From Planctomycetaceae bacterium (GTDB lineage Bacteria > Planctomycetota > Planctomycetia > Pirellulales > Thermoguttaceae): DNA of 20,527 nt. Below, one piece after another: positions 7,735-15,598 of the stretch. The notes below the pieces were generated by a model, which was given only the letters and a program-made list of their open reading frames with translations, made no database searches and had not been told where the DNA came from. How positions within the stretch are numbered: position 1 is the first letter of the stretch; each line of letters starts with the position of its first letter. The position numbers were made by a program, and so were the translations under genes. The stretch covers positions 1 to 20,527 of the forward strand of contig JAITBS010000365.1 of assembly GCA_031283515.1 (NCBI GenBank), written 5' to 3'.

Positions 7735-7806
7735 TCCAATGGTGGTAGGCGGCCTTTGGTGCCCATTGGTAAACAAATTGACGAATATTCCACTGATAGA
7801 TTACAA
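7735..7806 (+). repeat. Dispersed repeat, copy 2
   Basis: The segment contains GGTGGTAGGCGGCCTTTGG and ends ATTCCACTGATAGATTACA (7787-7805). The end matches 108-126 exactly and the inverted copy at 10331; the GGTAGGCGG part resembles the inverse of sequence near 10512. It lies between the convergent rng and ThiF-family genes. I see no clear terminator in 7677-7865. Confidence 0.55.
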
Positions 7807-7865
7807 AAATAACTAATTGTCGGCAAGGTAAAATATCAATTTGTGTGAATAGTTTTTTGTTTATG

Positions 7866-8894
7866 TTACAGACCGACATATTCGGAATAGAGCGATAACG
7901 CCTCCGTTTCATCACGTGCGTTTTCAATAATCACTCGTCCATCCTGAAAAATCTGAATACAATTTTGTCCGTTATCAAAATTCAACATGAATGGATGTAA
8001 TTCGATTTTCGTTTTGTTATCCGTATTTTTTGCCAACTGTTTTGCCATTGTTTCGAGAGGAAGCTGCACAGGTTTTGAAGGCGAAACCTGGATGGAATTA
8101 CTGCCGCAAATTCGTGTAACACGAGAACCGCCCGAACGGTTGAGAAATTCGTAACGCCGATGAACACAAATAGGACAGTCTGAGTCTTTTTCGATAGGAA
8201 TGGTTTTGAACCGGTTGTTCCACAAATCCGCAACAAAAAGTCCGTTTCGAATTTCCGATGCTGATTCCGTCAGAATTTTAACAGCCTCCGCAACCTGAAC
8301 CGCAGCAATCATTCCTGTTGCCATATTCAACACTCCGGCAGTGGCACAAGATTGTCCGGCAGCCGAACCGGATTCGGGAGACAGAAAACACCGTAAACAA
8401 GGACAATCTTTATTGGGTAACAGATTCATCAACATTGTTTCCGATCCCAACGCAGCACAATAAATCCACGGAATACCGGATTGATGACAAACTTCATTTA
8501 TTAAAAACCGTGTTTCCCAGTTATCCAAACCATCAAGAACCAGATCGGCATTTTCAAATATTTGTCCGATATTAACCGCTCCGAGTTCGGCAACAACCGG
8601 TTCCAACACGATTTCCGAATTAACGTTGCGTAAATGATTAAATGCCGCAACCGCCTTAGGACATCGTTTTTCGGCGTCTTGTTCATTGTAAAGAATTTGC
8701 CGTTGCAGGTTTGTTTTTTCGACGTAGTCCCGATCAATCAACCGAATATGTCCAACACCGGCACGACAAAGAAGATTGGCAGCAACCGACCCCAACGCTC
8801 CCAAACCAACCACCGCAACCGTTGATTCCAACAGTTTTTGTTGACCAATCCGGCCAAGACCGGAAAAAACAATTTGACGTGAATAACGATCCAT
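7866..8894 (-). CDS. ThiF/MoeB/HesA-family E1-like adenylyltransferase
   Basis: Enzymes of this family adenylate the C-terminal glycine of a small sulfur carrier (ThiS or MoaD) in thiamine or molybdopterin synthesis. The 342-residue protein starts YSRQIVFSGLGRIGQQKLL, typical of the family. It has the nucleotide-binding GLGALG (30-35), the LIDRDYVEKTNLQRQ segment, DGLDNWETRF, two zinc-binding pairs (C166/C169 in CPCLRC and C240/C243 in CPIC) and the usual conserved cysteine C183 in SCATAGVL. About 90 residues follow the second zinc pair and match no domain I recognise; they are not an obvious rhodanese. ThiS in the same window makes a thiamine role likely, but MoeB activity cannot be excluded. 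It is transcribed divergently from argJ. Confidence 0.9.
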   Translation of the reverse strand: MDRYSRQIVFSGLGRIGQQKLLESTVAVVGLGALGSVAANLLCRAGVGHIRLIDRDYVEKTNLQRQILYNEQDAEKRCPKAVAAFNHLRNVNSEIVLEPVVAELGAVNIGQIFENADLVLDGLDNWETRFLINEVCHQSGIPWIYCAALGSETMLMNLLPNKDCPCLRCFLSPESGSAAGQSCATAGVLNMATGMIAAVQVAEAVKILTESASEIRNGLFVADLWNNRFKTIPIEKDSDCPICVHRRYEFLNRSGGSRVTRICGSNSIQVSPSKPVQLPLETMAKQLAKNTDNKTKIELHPFMLNFDNGQNCIQIFQDGRVIIENARDETEALSLYSEYVGL

Positions 8895-8900
8895 AAACTA

Positions 8901-8928
8901 ATTCTACACCAAATTAACATGATTACAA
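8901..8928 (-). promoter_or_regulatory. Candidate promoter for the ThiF-family gene
   Basis: On the minus strand TTGTAA (plus strand 8923-8928), a 16-base spacer and TAGAAT (plus strand 8901-8906) resemble a sigma-70 promoter. Transcription would begin about at the ATG (8894), which would make a leaderless mRNA. Confidence 0.35.
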
Positions 8929-8960
8929 GCACTCAGAACACTCAAATCATTTCGATAATC

Positions 8961-8988
8961 TTGACAAAGACCTACAACATGATACAAT
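8961..8988 (+). promoter_or_regulatory. Candidate strong promoter for argJ
   Basis: A perfect TTGACA (8961-8966), a 16-base spacer and TACAAT (8983-8988) form the best sigma-70-type promoter in the window. The leader would be about 90 bases and contains GGAATT (9009-9014) inverted as AATTCC (9039-9044). Confidence 0.6.
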
Positions 8989-9083
8989 TACAAAAATTTT
9001 TTGATTACGGAATTGTTGACGAGCATGTTCACAAACGTAATTCCATTTAAAAATAATATTGTAAACAGTTTTTGAGAAATTTA

Positions 9084-10280
9084 ATGAACATTTATATTCC
9101 TAAAGGTTATCGGTTTGCGGGAGTTCATTGTGGTTTGAAATCAGACTCGAAGTTGTTGGATCTTTCGCTTATTGTTTCGGATATTCCGGCGGTTGCTGCC
9201 GGTGTTTTCACGCCCAATCTGGTTTGTGGTGCTCCGGTTCAGGTTGATCGGAGTCGTGTTCCGGGTCAAGGATTTCGGGCAGTTGTTGCCAATAGCCGTT
9301 GCGCCAATGCCTGTACGGGTGAGCAGGGAATTTGTGACGCCGAAGAAATGGCGGCATTGGCGGCGCAAAGTGTCGGCGGTAATACGCAGCAAGGACTTGT
9401 AATGTCAACCGGTGTTATCGGTACACTTTTGCCGATGGATAAAATCCGAAACGGTATTAAAACAGCTGCCGAAAAACTGACCGCATCAGAAACCGGATTT
9501 CTCAACGCCGCACAAGGAATAATGACCACCGATACTGTGGAAAAATATGTTACAAAATCATTGACGCTTAAAAACGGCGAAACAATTACCTTAGCCGGAA
9601 TCTGTAAAGGAGCCGCAATGATTGCTCCCAAACTTGCGACAATGCTTGCTGTTATTGTTACAGATGCGGCGTTGGAACCGTCTGTTGCTCAAAAACTGTT
9701 GCAAAATTCAGCCGAAGATTCGTTTAATTGTATTTCTGTTGATGGTCATACAAGTACTTCTGATATTTTATTACTGTTGGCGAACGGAGCCGCTCAATCA
9801 ATTCCGCTTCACGGAGACAATTTCGAACTTTTTGCTAAAACACTTCGCGAACTCTGTATTGAGCTTGCCGTTAAAATTCCAGAGGATGGTGAAGGAGCCT
9901 CGCATCTGATTACAATTGATATTGAAGGCTGCAAAACTCGTAATGACGCCAAAATAATTGCACGAAAAATTGCCGAAGATGCGTTAGTGAAGACGGCTAT
10001 TTGCGGAGCCGATCCGAACTGGGGTAGAATTGTTTCCGCGTCAGGAACTGCCGGAGTTTCTTATGATCCGAAAAAAATTTCGTTGAAGTTAAACGGTTTT
10101 GAATTATTCAAAAACGGTGAACCACTACCTTTTGACAAGAAAACAGTTGTCACTTCAATTCGTAACAACCGTACCACACATATTTTGTTGACATTTGTTG
10201 AGGGCGATTCTGGAATCCGTTTTTGGACTACTGATCTGACATCAGAATATGTTCGGCTCAATTCAGATTATACAACCTAA
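9084..10280 (+). CDS. argJ: ArgJ, glutamate N-acetyltransferase / N-acetylglutamate synthase
   Basis: ArgJ recycles the acetyl group in arginine synthesis by moving it from N-acetylornithine to glutamate; some members also use acetyl-CoA. From the ATG at 9084 it has 398 residues. It begins PKGYRFAGVHCGLK, and VMSTGVIGTLLPMDKI contributes to the conserved oxyanion region. KGAAMIAPKLATMLAVIVTD contains the autocleavage site before the nucleophile T186, which splits the precursor into alpha and beta chains. Further family motifs are SVDGHTSTSD and AICGADPNWGRIV. A TTG at 9072 would add four residues; the ATG is preferred because GAGAA lies a few bases upstream. No other arg gene is near, and the strong promoter candidate indicates separate transcription. 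Confidence 0.95.
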   Translation: MNIYIPKGYRFAGVHCGLKSDSKLLDLSLIVSDIPAVAAGVFTPNLVCGAPVQVDRSRVPGQGFRAVVANSRCANACTGEQGICDAEEMAALAAQSVGGNTQQGLVMSTGVIGTLLPMDKIRNGIKTAAEKLTASETGFLNAAQGIMTTDTVEKYVTKSLTLKNGETITLAGICKGAAMIAPKLATMLAVIVTDAALEPSVAQKLLQNSAEDSFNCISVDGHTSTSDILLLLANGAAQSIPLHGDNFELFAKTLRELCIELAVKIPEDGEGASHLITIDIEGCKTRNDAKIIARKIAEDALVKTAICGADPNWGRIVSASGTAGVSYDPKKISLKLNGFELFKNGEPLPFDKKTVVTSIRNNRTTHILLTFVEGDSGIRFWTTDLTSEYVRLNSDYTT

Positions 10281-10330
10281 AAACAAATTCCGTTTCGAAT
10301 AGACAATCATTCACAATAACAAAAAAAAGC

Positions 10331-10358
10331 GTAATCTATCAGTGGAATTATTATTTTT
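10331..10358 (-). repeat. Dispersed repeat, copy 3 (inverted)
   Basis: This is the reverse complement of 98-125, identical over 28 bases and including ATTCCACTGATAGATTAC. It marks the argJ-proximal end of a roughly 240-base repeat-rich region filling the gap between the convergent argJ and nadB genes. Confidence 0.75.
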
Positions 10359-10393
10359 TATTCTTCATCCCAAAACTTCAAAGGTAGTCAATG

Positions 10394-10571
10394 TTTCGCC
10401 GAAGGGTTTTTACTTACCGTTGGTCGGCGTACTCGCTGACTTGTCCCTGTTGACGGACGGAAATAAAAAACCAACCGTTGCGACCGTGGGTTCGCAACCT
10501 TTCGGCGAAAGACCGCCTACCAGTTAATTGCCAACCTGTTAACCGCCTACCTGTTAATTGCCAACTGTAAA
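10394..10571. repeat. Inverted and tandem repeats between argJ and nadB
   Basis: TTTCGCCGAAGGGTT (10394-10408) is inverted with one difference at 10496-10510. Immediately after, two tandem units of about 30 bases (10512-10541 and 10542-10571) share ACCGCCTACC and GTTAATTGCCAAC. With copy 3 of the dispersed repeat they seem to form one composite non-coding element. No coding sequence is supported in 10281-10627, and no typical terminator is evident. Confidence 0.65.
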
Positions 10572-10627
10572 CCAATTCAAAAAAAATTCCGCTGATATAT
10601 TTTATTTTATTGTTTTTGGGCAATTTT

Positions 10628-12247
10628 TTATTCTTGCCTATTGGCAAAAACCGAATGTTTCGCGTTTTGGAGAGTTTCGGGATAATCGGAACGATTGTGA
10701 GCACCCCGTGTTTCACAGCGTTGCAACGCTCCTTCGAGAATAAGCCGAGCAACTAACAGCATGTTCTGAATCTCCCAACCTTCTATTGATTGGAATTGTT
10801 GCGAAAAAACATAGCTCGACCACTGGAGCGTGTCTTCCAACGCCTCACGTAAACCATGCTCCTGACGGACAACTCCAGCAGTACGCCAGAGTAAACTCTT
10901 CAAGGCGTTTCTAATATCCGCTAAGTCAATAAGAGAATGGAATTGTTGTTGTATCGGGTCAAGCGGCGGTAACGGCGGATTTTCAATCAATTCAACCTGA
11001 TAATCATTGCTCATACTCTGAGCCTTCTTCGACGACAAACATCCCGACGATTCACCAAAAACTAACGCCTCAAGCAAACTGTTCGACGCAAGCCGGTTGG
11101 CTCCGTGCAAACCTGTACTCGAAACTTCACCAATCGCCCAAAGACCATTCAACGAACTTTGCCCGTCACCATCCACCAAAACTCCTCCCATCGAATAATG
11201 AGCACCAGGACGTACAGGAATTCGGTCTTTGGCAATATCAATACCAAAATGTCCGCAAGTCGACGCAATACCCGGAAAACGTGCGTAAATCCAATCCGCC
11301 GGCTTGTGCGTCAAATCAAGATAAACATTGGGCGAATTTGTTTTTTCCATCTGCCGGACAATACTCCGACTCACCACATCACGCGGCGCAAGCTCCGCTC
11401 GCTCATCATAATCCGGCATGAACCGATTGCCCCTCCGATCAACCAACAACGCACCTTCACCACGCATCGCCTCCGAAATTAAACTGCGGCTGCTTCCGGC
11501 TATATATAAAACTGTCGGATGGAATTGCACAAATTCCATATCGCGAATTTTAACCCCTGCCCGATAGGCCATCGCAATTCCATCGCCGGTTGCAATTTCA
11601 GGATTGGTTGTTTCCCGATACAGTTGACCAATACCACCGCTCGCAAGAATCGTTTGTTTTGCCCAGATGATTTCCTTTTCATCATGCTTTTTCCAATACA
11701 CAATGGCACCGCGACAATTATTATCCGCTGTCAGCAAATCAAGTGCAAATGTGTTTTCCCAAATCCGAATATTAGGATGACGTTTCATTTCTTCAATCAT
11801 GGATCGAATCAATTCTTTTCCTGTCGAATCGCCGTTGGCGTGTAAAATCCGGTCACTCCGGTGTCCGCCTTCACGACCGAGCACGATTTCGCCGTTTGCT
11901 TTTTTATCGAATTTCGTCCCGATTTCGAGCAGATTTCGGATTTCATCGGGACCGCGGCGAACCACACGCTCAACAACTTCAGGATCACAGAGTTCGCCGC
12001 CGGCAATTAACGTGTCTTCGATATGCTCTTCAGGCGTGTCGGTGTGCGCCCAAACACTGGCAATACCGCCTTGAGCATAAACACTGTTAGAATTTTCAAG
12101 TCCGTTCTTGCAAATCAAAAGAACTTGCAACGACGAATCAACCGCCAATGCCGCACGGAATCCCGCCAAACCACCGCCAATCACCAATACATCCGTAAAA
12201 AAATGCGGATGACGTTTCGGATGAAACGGAACAAGATAACGAACCAT
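10628..12247 (-). CDS. nadB: L-aspartate oxidase NadB
   Basis: This FAD enzyme oxidises L-aspartate to iminoaspartate, the first step of de novo NAD synthesis; NadA then makes quinolinate. The 539-residue length is normal. The dinucleotide-binding VIGGGLAGFRAAL lies at about 22-34, and SNSVYAQGGIA follows near 53-63. EFVQFHPTVLY, SEAMRGEGALLVD and ELAPRDVVSRSI (with the catalytic arginine region), HYSMGGVLVD, and GLHGANRLASNSLLEALVFG are all family hallmarks. The C-terminal helical domain ends with ETRGAHNRSDYPE, typical of NadB. No nadA or nadC is nearby. The start codon at 12247 directly abuts a heptad repeat array, and the gene is divergent from flgC. Confidence 0.96.
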   Translation of the reverse strand: MVRYLVPFHPKRHPHFFTDVLVIGGGLAGFRAALAVDSSLQVLLICKNGLENSNSVYAQGGIASVWAHTDTPEEHIEDTLIAGGELCDPEVVERVVRRGPDEIRNLLEIGTKFDKKANGEIVLGREGGHRSDRILHANGDSTGKELIRSMIEEMKRHPNIRIWENTFALDLLTADNNCRGAIVYWKKHDEKEIIWAKQTILASGGIGQLYRETTNPEIATGDGIAMAYRAGVKIRDMEFVQFHPTVLYIAGSSRSLISEAMRGEGALLVDRRGNRFMPDYDERAELAPRDVVSRSIVRQMEKTNSPNVYLDLTHKPADWIYARFPGIASTCGHFGIDIAKDRIPVRPGAHYSMGGVLVDGDGQSSLNGLWAIGEVSSTGLHGANRLASNSLLEALVFGESSGCLSSKKAQSMSNDYQVELIENPPLPPLDPIQQQFHSLIDLADIRNALKSLLWRTAGVVRQEHGLREALEDTLQWSSYVFSQQFQSIEGWEIQNMLLVARLILEGALQRCETRGAHNRSDYPETLQNAKHSVFANRQE

Positions 12248-12478
12248 AATGAGTTAATAGTTAGTAGTGAATAGTGAATAGTTAGTGGTGAATAGTGAAT
12301 AGTTAGTGTTGTCTGTGATGTTGCCCCCAACAGCAGGATACACTTCAGGCAGTCATAATTTGAAACACTACCTGCGGTCAAGATACCACACACAACAAAA
12401 CCTTGCAAGACCAAATGTAATGAAGAGTGGGGAGTGGAGAGCGGATTATTACCCAAACGGTATTACTTCCGATGCGGT
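12248..12478. repeat. Heptad repeat array with inverted core (element B)
   Basis: Tandem 7-base units of the TAGTGAA/TAGTTAA type run from about 12250 to 12306, starting right at the nadB start codon. Further on, 12441-12478 (GCGGATTATTACC and following) resembles the reverse complement of the core of elements H and J. A second heptad arm is not clear, so this copy looks degenerate or broken. The remaining 12479-12525 holds nothing I can name. Confidence 0.6.
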
Positions 12479-12525
12479 ATTACCCGCTGTCAACCAGCCG
12501 CTCGCAACTAATACTGCATTTGCTC

Positions 12526-12554
12526 TTGATTCATTTTATCGGAATCGCTACTAT
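12526..12554 (+). promoter_or_regulatory. Candidate promoter for the flagellar cluster
   Basis: TTGATT (12526-12531), a 17-base spacer and TACTAT (12549-12554) resemble a sigma-70 promoter about 30 bases before the flgC start. No sigma-54 or sigma-28 consensus was found by eye. Confidence 0.35.
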
Positions 12555-12583
12555 TCCGAAAAGAACCTTTCATGGAGGAAAAA

Positions 12584-12991
12584 ATGCTCAAAATCATGGA
12601 TGTCAGCACAAGCGGGCTCATCTCTCAACGGATTCGAATGACCGCGATTGCCAGTAATTTAGCCAATATCACCTCAACCCGAAACGAAGACGGTGAATTA
12701 AAACCATACGACCCGCGTTATGTTTTGTTTCAGGAAGATAACACAATTGGTCCCAATGGTTCGGCAGGCGTGTTTGTTCGTGAGATTTGCCGTGACGAAT
12801 TGCCGCCGATTCGGAAATATGTTCCGTTTCATCCCGATGCCGATGAACAAGGTTTTATCAATTTACCGCAAATCAGTCTCGTAACAGAGTTCACCGACGC
12901 CGTAGAAGCCGGACGTTCCTACGAAGCCAACCTCGGTGCTATCGAAGTTACAAAGTCAATGGCAAACCAAACACTAAGAATTATTACTTAA
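12584..12991 (+). CDS. flgC: Flagellar proximal rod protein FlgC
   Basis: FlgC is a proximal rod subunit, exported through the flagellar type III apparatus and assembled on FliE and the MS ring. The 135-residue protein has the family N-terminus MDVSTSGLISQRIRMTAIASNL, which includes the helix common to axial proteins, and the C-terminal helix VEAGRSYEANLGAIEVTKSM that ends TLRII. The start at 12584 is chosen because GGAGG (12574-12578) lies five bases before it; an ATG at 12572 overlaps that ribosome binding site and would add only MEEK. The usual upstream partner flgB is absent; nadB lies there instead, facing away. The stop codon runs straight into a heptad repeat element. Confidence 0.95.
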   Translation: MLKIMDVSTSGLISQRIRMTAIASNLANITSTRNEDGELKPYDPRYVLFQEDNTIGPNGSAGVFVREICRDELPPIRKYVPFHPDADEQGFINLPQISLVTEFTDAVEAGRSYEANLGAIEVTKSMANQTLRIIT

Positions 12992-13157
12992 TAGTGAATA
13001 GCGGATAGTGAATAGTGAATAGCGGATAGTGAAGAGTGAATAGTGACGCAAGCGATTAAATGTCCGTAATCTACTACGTTCCGTTATTTATTATCAACTA
13101 TTCCTTGCTAACTATTCACTCCTAACTATTCACTCCTAACTATTCACTATTAACTAC
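12989..13157. repeat. Heptad inverted-repeat element C (flgC-fliE gap)
   Basis: The left arm (12989-13045) has 7-base units of the TAGTGAA and TAGCGGA types, and the right arm (about 13091-13157) units of the ACTATTC/ACTCCTA type. The core has ACGCAAGCG. Positions 13039-13120 match 13543-13624 in element D with only one difference. The element covers exactly the gap between the flgC stop and the fliE start. Confidence 0.88.
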
Positions 13158-13159
13158 AC

Positions 13160-13507
13160 ATGGATGGTATTAGTTATCTTTATGGCGGCGTGGGGCGAAT
13201 CGGTCAGCTGGAACCAAGGCAAGGGATGGGACGAATCGGTTTCAAAATGGACCCGGATCGCCCAATGACCGCCGCAGAAATTAAAAAAACGTCATTCAAA
13301 GACCTATTGCTCGGAGGAATCGGAGAAGTCAATATGATGCAACAACGTGCCGACCAAGCAGTTGAAAAGTTAATGACCGGCGGTGAAATCGGTATGGCAG
13401 AAGTTCTTACCGCCGTACAAAAAGCAGATATCGCCTTCAAAATGATGATGCAAATGAGAAATAAATTCGTACAAGCCTATCAGGAAATTCAAAATATAAG
13501 AGTTTAA
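13160..13507 (+). CDS. fliE: Flagellar hook-basal body protein FliE
   Basis: FliE links the MS ring to the proximal rod and is an early substrate of flagellar export. The 115-residue protein has the family C-terminal half: FKDLLLGGIGEVNMMQQRADQAVEKL, split by the usual turn, then EIGMAEVLTAVQKADIAFKMMMQMRNKFVQAYQEI, the most conserved part. The N-terminal 40 residues are glycine- and methionine-containing and less conserved. The ATG at 13160 immediately follows the heptad repeat, with no Shine-Dalgarno sequence. Its first 14 bases match the first 14 bases of fliG with one difference. The order flgC-fliE-fliF is the classical one. Confidence 0.94.
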   Translation: MDGISYLYGGVGRIGQLEPRQGMGRIGFKMDPDRPMTAAEIKKTSFKDLLLGGIGEVNMMQQRADQAVEKLMTGGEIGMAEVLTAVQKADIAFKMMMQMRNKFVQAYQEIQNIRV

Positions 13508-13658
13508 GTTAGTGAATAGTTGATAGTGAATAGTGAATAGTTAATAGTGACGCAAGCGATTAAATGTCCATAATCTACTACGTTCCGTTATTTATTATCA
13601 ACTATTCCTTGCTAACTATTCACTATTCACTACTAACTATTCACTATTAACTATCAAC
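13508..13658. repeat. Heptad inverted-repeat element D (fliE-fliF gap)
   Basis: The left arm (about 13509-13549) has 7-base TAGTGAA/TAGTTGA units, the core starts ACGCAAGCG, and the right arm (about 13601-13658) has ACTATTC/ACTATTA/ACTATCA units. Positions 13543-13624 are a near-perfect copy of element C. It spans the fliE stop to within a few bases of the fliF GTG start. Confidence 0.88.
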
Positions 13659-13666
13659 TGCTTCCC

Positions 13667-15415
13667 GTGGATTATTTCAAGAAATTATACGCACAACTTC
13701 GTGATCTTTACCTGAGCATGACGCCGGGCAATCGGATTGTCGCGGTACTCTTGTTCACTACTCTGTTAGTTTCTCTTGGTTATCTTATTGTCGGCAGTAT
13801 TAAATCGAGTGATCCGCGTTCCAATGAACTTGCTCTTTACAACGGTTGGCACTTCACGCAAGAGGAACAACGGGCAGTTGAAGATGCGTTAGCCGGCGCA
13901 AACTTGAAATCACATCATTGGGTTGGCGATCTGTTGATGGTTCCAAAAACTCTACGCGCCACTTACGCCGCAACTATTCACGAAGCAAAAGCTATCGACT
14001 CACGCGGGAACGCCCGAAAAGAAGCCGCGCTATCGCTCACTCCCTGGGCAAGTTCCAAAATGATAGAAGAACGGAGAATCAATGCGATCGCTCACGATGT
14101 TGCCGATGAAATTACACACATGGGCGGTATTGCGTCGGCGTCTGTTGTTCCAAGTTTACGAAAAGATTGGGACAGAAATATTTGGGCGAAAAAAGAAGTT
14201 TTTTCTGTTTCGGTGTTTGTGGATACGGTAAGTTTCAAACCACTCGAAGATAATACCATCTCCGCCATCGGCGGAGCAATTCAGGGAGCGTTTCGTAATA
14301 CCGATTTGAAAGAAATTAAAATTATTGACCGCCGCAACAACCGAAGTTACAACGGTGCCGGTGAAGAATTAACCGGCGGTACCGGCGATTACCTCCGGCA
14401 AATGACTCGGTATCAGGAAATGTTCAAAAATAAAATTTACAATATCTTACCGCATATCGAAGGACTTCAGGTGGAAACATCGGTCGAATTGACAAAGCAT
14501 TTGAGTGAAACACTTCTCACAGTGCAACATGGCAAACCAACCAAATTAACTCAACATATTTTGGGTTTGGATTATATGAAAACGGGTTATGATCGTTATG
14601 GTCGTCCGGGTCAAATTGCGATGATGTCTCGACCGTTGATTGATCCGCAGCAGGATATGGCAGGCGGCGCCAAAACAACCGAAAAGAAACACGAAGAGGA
14701 ATTCACCAACGCCCTACAAGGTCAAGAAGCCAATACCGAAATTGTTCCGTTTACACCGGAACGCGTGTTGGCAACGATTCGGATTCCGCAAAAACATGTT
14801 CTCGAATCATGGTATCTGGAAAACGGCAAACAAGGGGAAATACCGCCGGAACCCACTGAAGAAGAGTTGGAAACCACAAGAGAAACAATCCGCCAAACAA
14901 CGCAACGAAGTATCGCACAACTGTTAATGCCTTGGTGGAAATCCAAATTGAATCCTGATCCGTTAAGTTTGGTAACAGTTGAATTTTATAGTCCCAAAGA
15001 AGAACCGGTTGTGGTGTTGACGACATGGCAACAGATTCAATTGTGGTTGAAACAAAATTGGCAAAGTTTGAGTTTGATGGGTTTGGTTCTTTGCGGTTTG
15101 TGTGTTCTTTGGTCGATTACCAAACCGCCGAAACCGGAACCGATTGTGATTGTTGAGGGTTCGGAAACGCCGTTGGAGGTGATTGAAGCGAGGGTTCGGG
15201 CGGAAATGGAGGCAAAAGCCGCCGCCGAAGCCGAAGCCGCTGCCGCCGCCGAAGCCGAAAAAGAAGAAGAAATTGAACGAACATTGGATTCCTTCGGCTC
15301 CATCCGCTCGCTAAAAGACGAAATCGCCGAACTGATCGCCGAAAACCCCGAAGCCGCCGCCGCAGTAATTCGCCAATGGATCGGAAATGCCGTACTCGTC
15401 GAAAAAAATAATTGA
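13667..15415 (+). CDS. fliF: Flagellar MS-ring protein FliF
   Basis: FliF forms the membrane ring on which the flagellum is built; its cytoplasmic C-terminus holds the FliG switch ring. The 582-residue protein is divergent but has the full plan: first membrane segment about 22-43, periplasmic ring-building domains (about 55-300, including VSVFVDTV and IGGAIQGAFRNTDLKEIKIID), a variable region, a second membrane segment about 467-486, and a cytoplasmic tail. The tail has a coiled alanine/glutamate-rich stretch (about 508-535) and the FliG-binding region LKDEIAELIAENPEAAAAVI (about 548-567), followed by RQWIGN. The start is GTG at 13667, directly after the heptad repeat and without a Shine-Dalgarno sequence. 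The tail is closely mirrored in the next gene. Confidence 0.93.
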   Translation: MDYFKKLYAQLRDLYLSMTPGNRIVAVLLFTTLLVSLGYLIVGSIKSSDPRSNELALYNGWHFTQEEQRAVEDALAGANLKSHHWVGDLLMVPKTLRATYAATIHEAKAIDSRGNARKEAALSLTPWASSKMIEERRINAIAHDVADEITHMGGIASASVVPSLRKDWDRNIWAKKEVFSVSVFVDTVSFKPLEDNTISAIGGAIQGAFRNTDLKEIKIIDRRNNRSYNGAGEELTGGTGDYLRQMTRYQEMFKNKIYNILPHIEGLQVETSVELTKHLSETLLTVQHGKPTKLTQHILGLDYMKTGYDRYGRPGQIAMMSRPLIDPQQDMAGGAKTTEKKHEEEFTNALQGQEANTEIVPFTPERVLATIRIPQKHVLESWYLENGKQGEIPPEPTEEELETTRETIRQTTQRSIAQLLMPWWKSKLNPDPLSLVTVEFYSPKEEPVVVLTTWQQIQLWLKQNWQSLSLMGLVLCGLCVLWSITKPPKPEPIVIVEGSETPLEVIEARVRAEMEAKAAAEAEAAAAAEAEKEEEIERTLDSFGSIRSLKDEIAELIAENPEAAAAVIRQWIGNAVLVEKNN

Positions 15416-15454
15416 AAATACACAACAACTGAATAATTACAAACCATAACCGCA

Positions 15455-15472
15455 AATAGTACTTCTACTATT
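15455..15472 (+). other. Hairpin downstream of fliF
   Basis: AATAGTA (15455-15461) is perfectly inverted as TACTATT (15466-15472) around CTTC. It lies 40 bases after the fliF stop. Mixed sequence follows rather than a T run, so termination is doubtful. Confidence 0.35.
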
Positions 15473-15499
15473 GGCGTTAATCGCGGATCGTTCGCATGA

Positions 15500-15594
15500 G
15501 GATTACGACCGACTGCCGAAATACTAAAACTCCGCTTGCAAACTATTCACTATCAACTATTCACTATTAACTATCAACTATTCACTATCTACAT
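15500..15594. repeat. Heptad repeat element E (half copy)
   Basis: GGATTACGACC at 15500-15510 and ACTCCGCTTGC near 15529-15539 correspond to the reverse complement of the core of elements H and J. A right arm of ACTATTC/ACTATCA/ACTATTA units (about 15540-15594) leads to the next start codon. The left arm is missing. The arm is free of stop codons in one frame, which creates a false N-terminal extension of the next gene. Confidence 0.7.
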
Positions 15595-15598
15595 TTCC

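Noticed and set aside
9072..9083. TTG start for argJ four codons earlier
   Set aside because: The ATG at 9084 has a nearby GAGAA and better fits the family N-terminus.
12306..12641. Plus-strand open frame of 111 codons, a possible flgB remnant
   Set aside because: It overlaps flgC in another frame and has no FlgB-like motif; no trace of flgB was found.
12989..13658. CRISPR array
   Set aside because: The repeats are 7 bases in tandem without unique spacers, arranged in inverted arms; no cas genes are present.
15037..15455. Long minus-strand open frames antisense to the fliF tail
   Set aside because: They arise from the GC-rich alanine/glutamate codons of FliF and overlap each other; no family resemblance.
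15536..15598. N-terminal extension of the 284-residue protein from a TTG start
   Set aside because: The 21 residues (QTIHYQLFTINYQLFT type) are plain translation of the heptad repeat; GTG at 15599 is a better start and matches the fliF start context.
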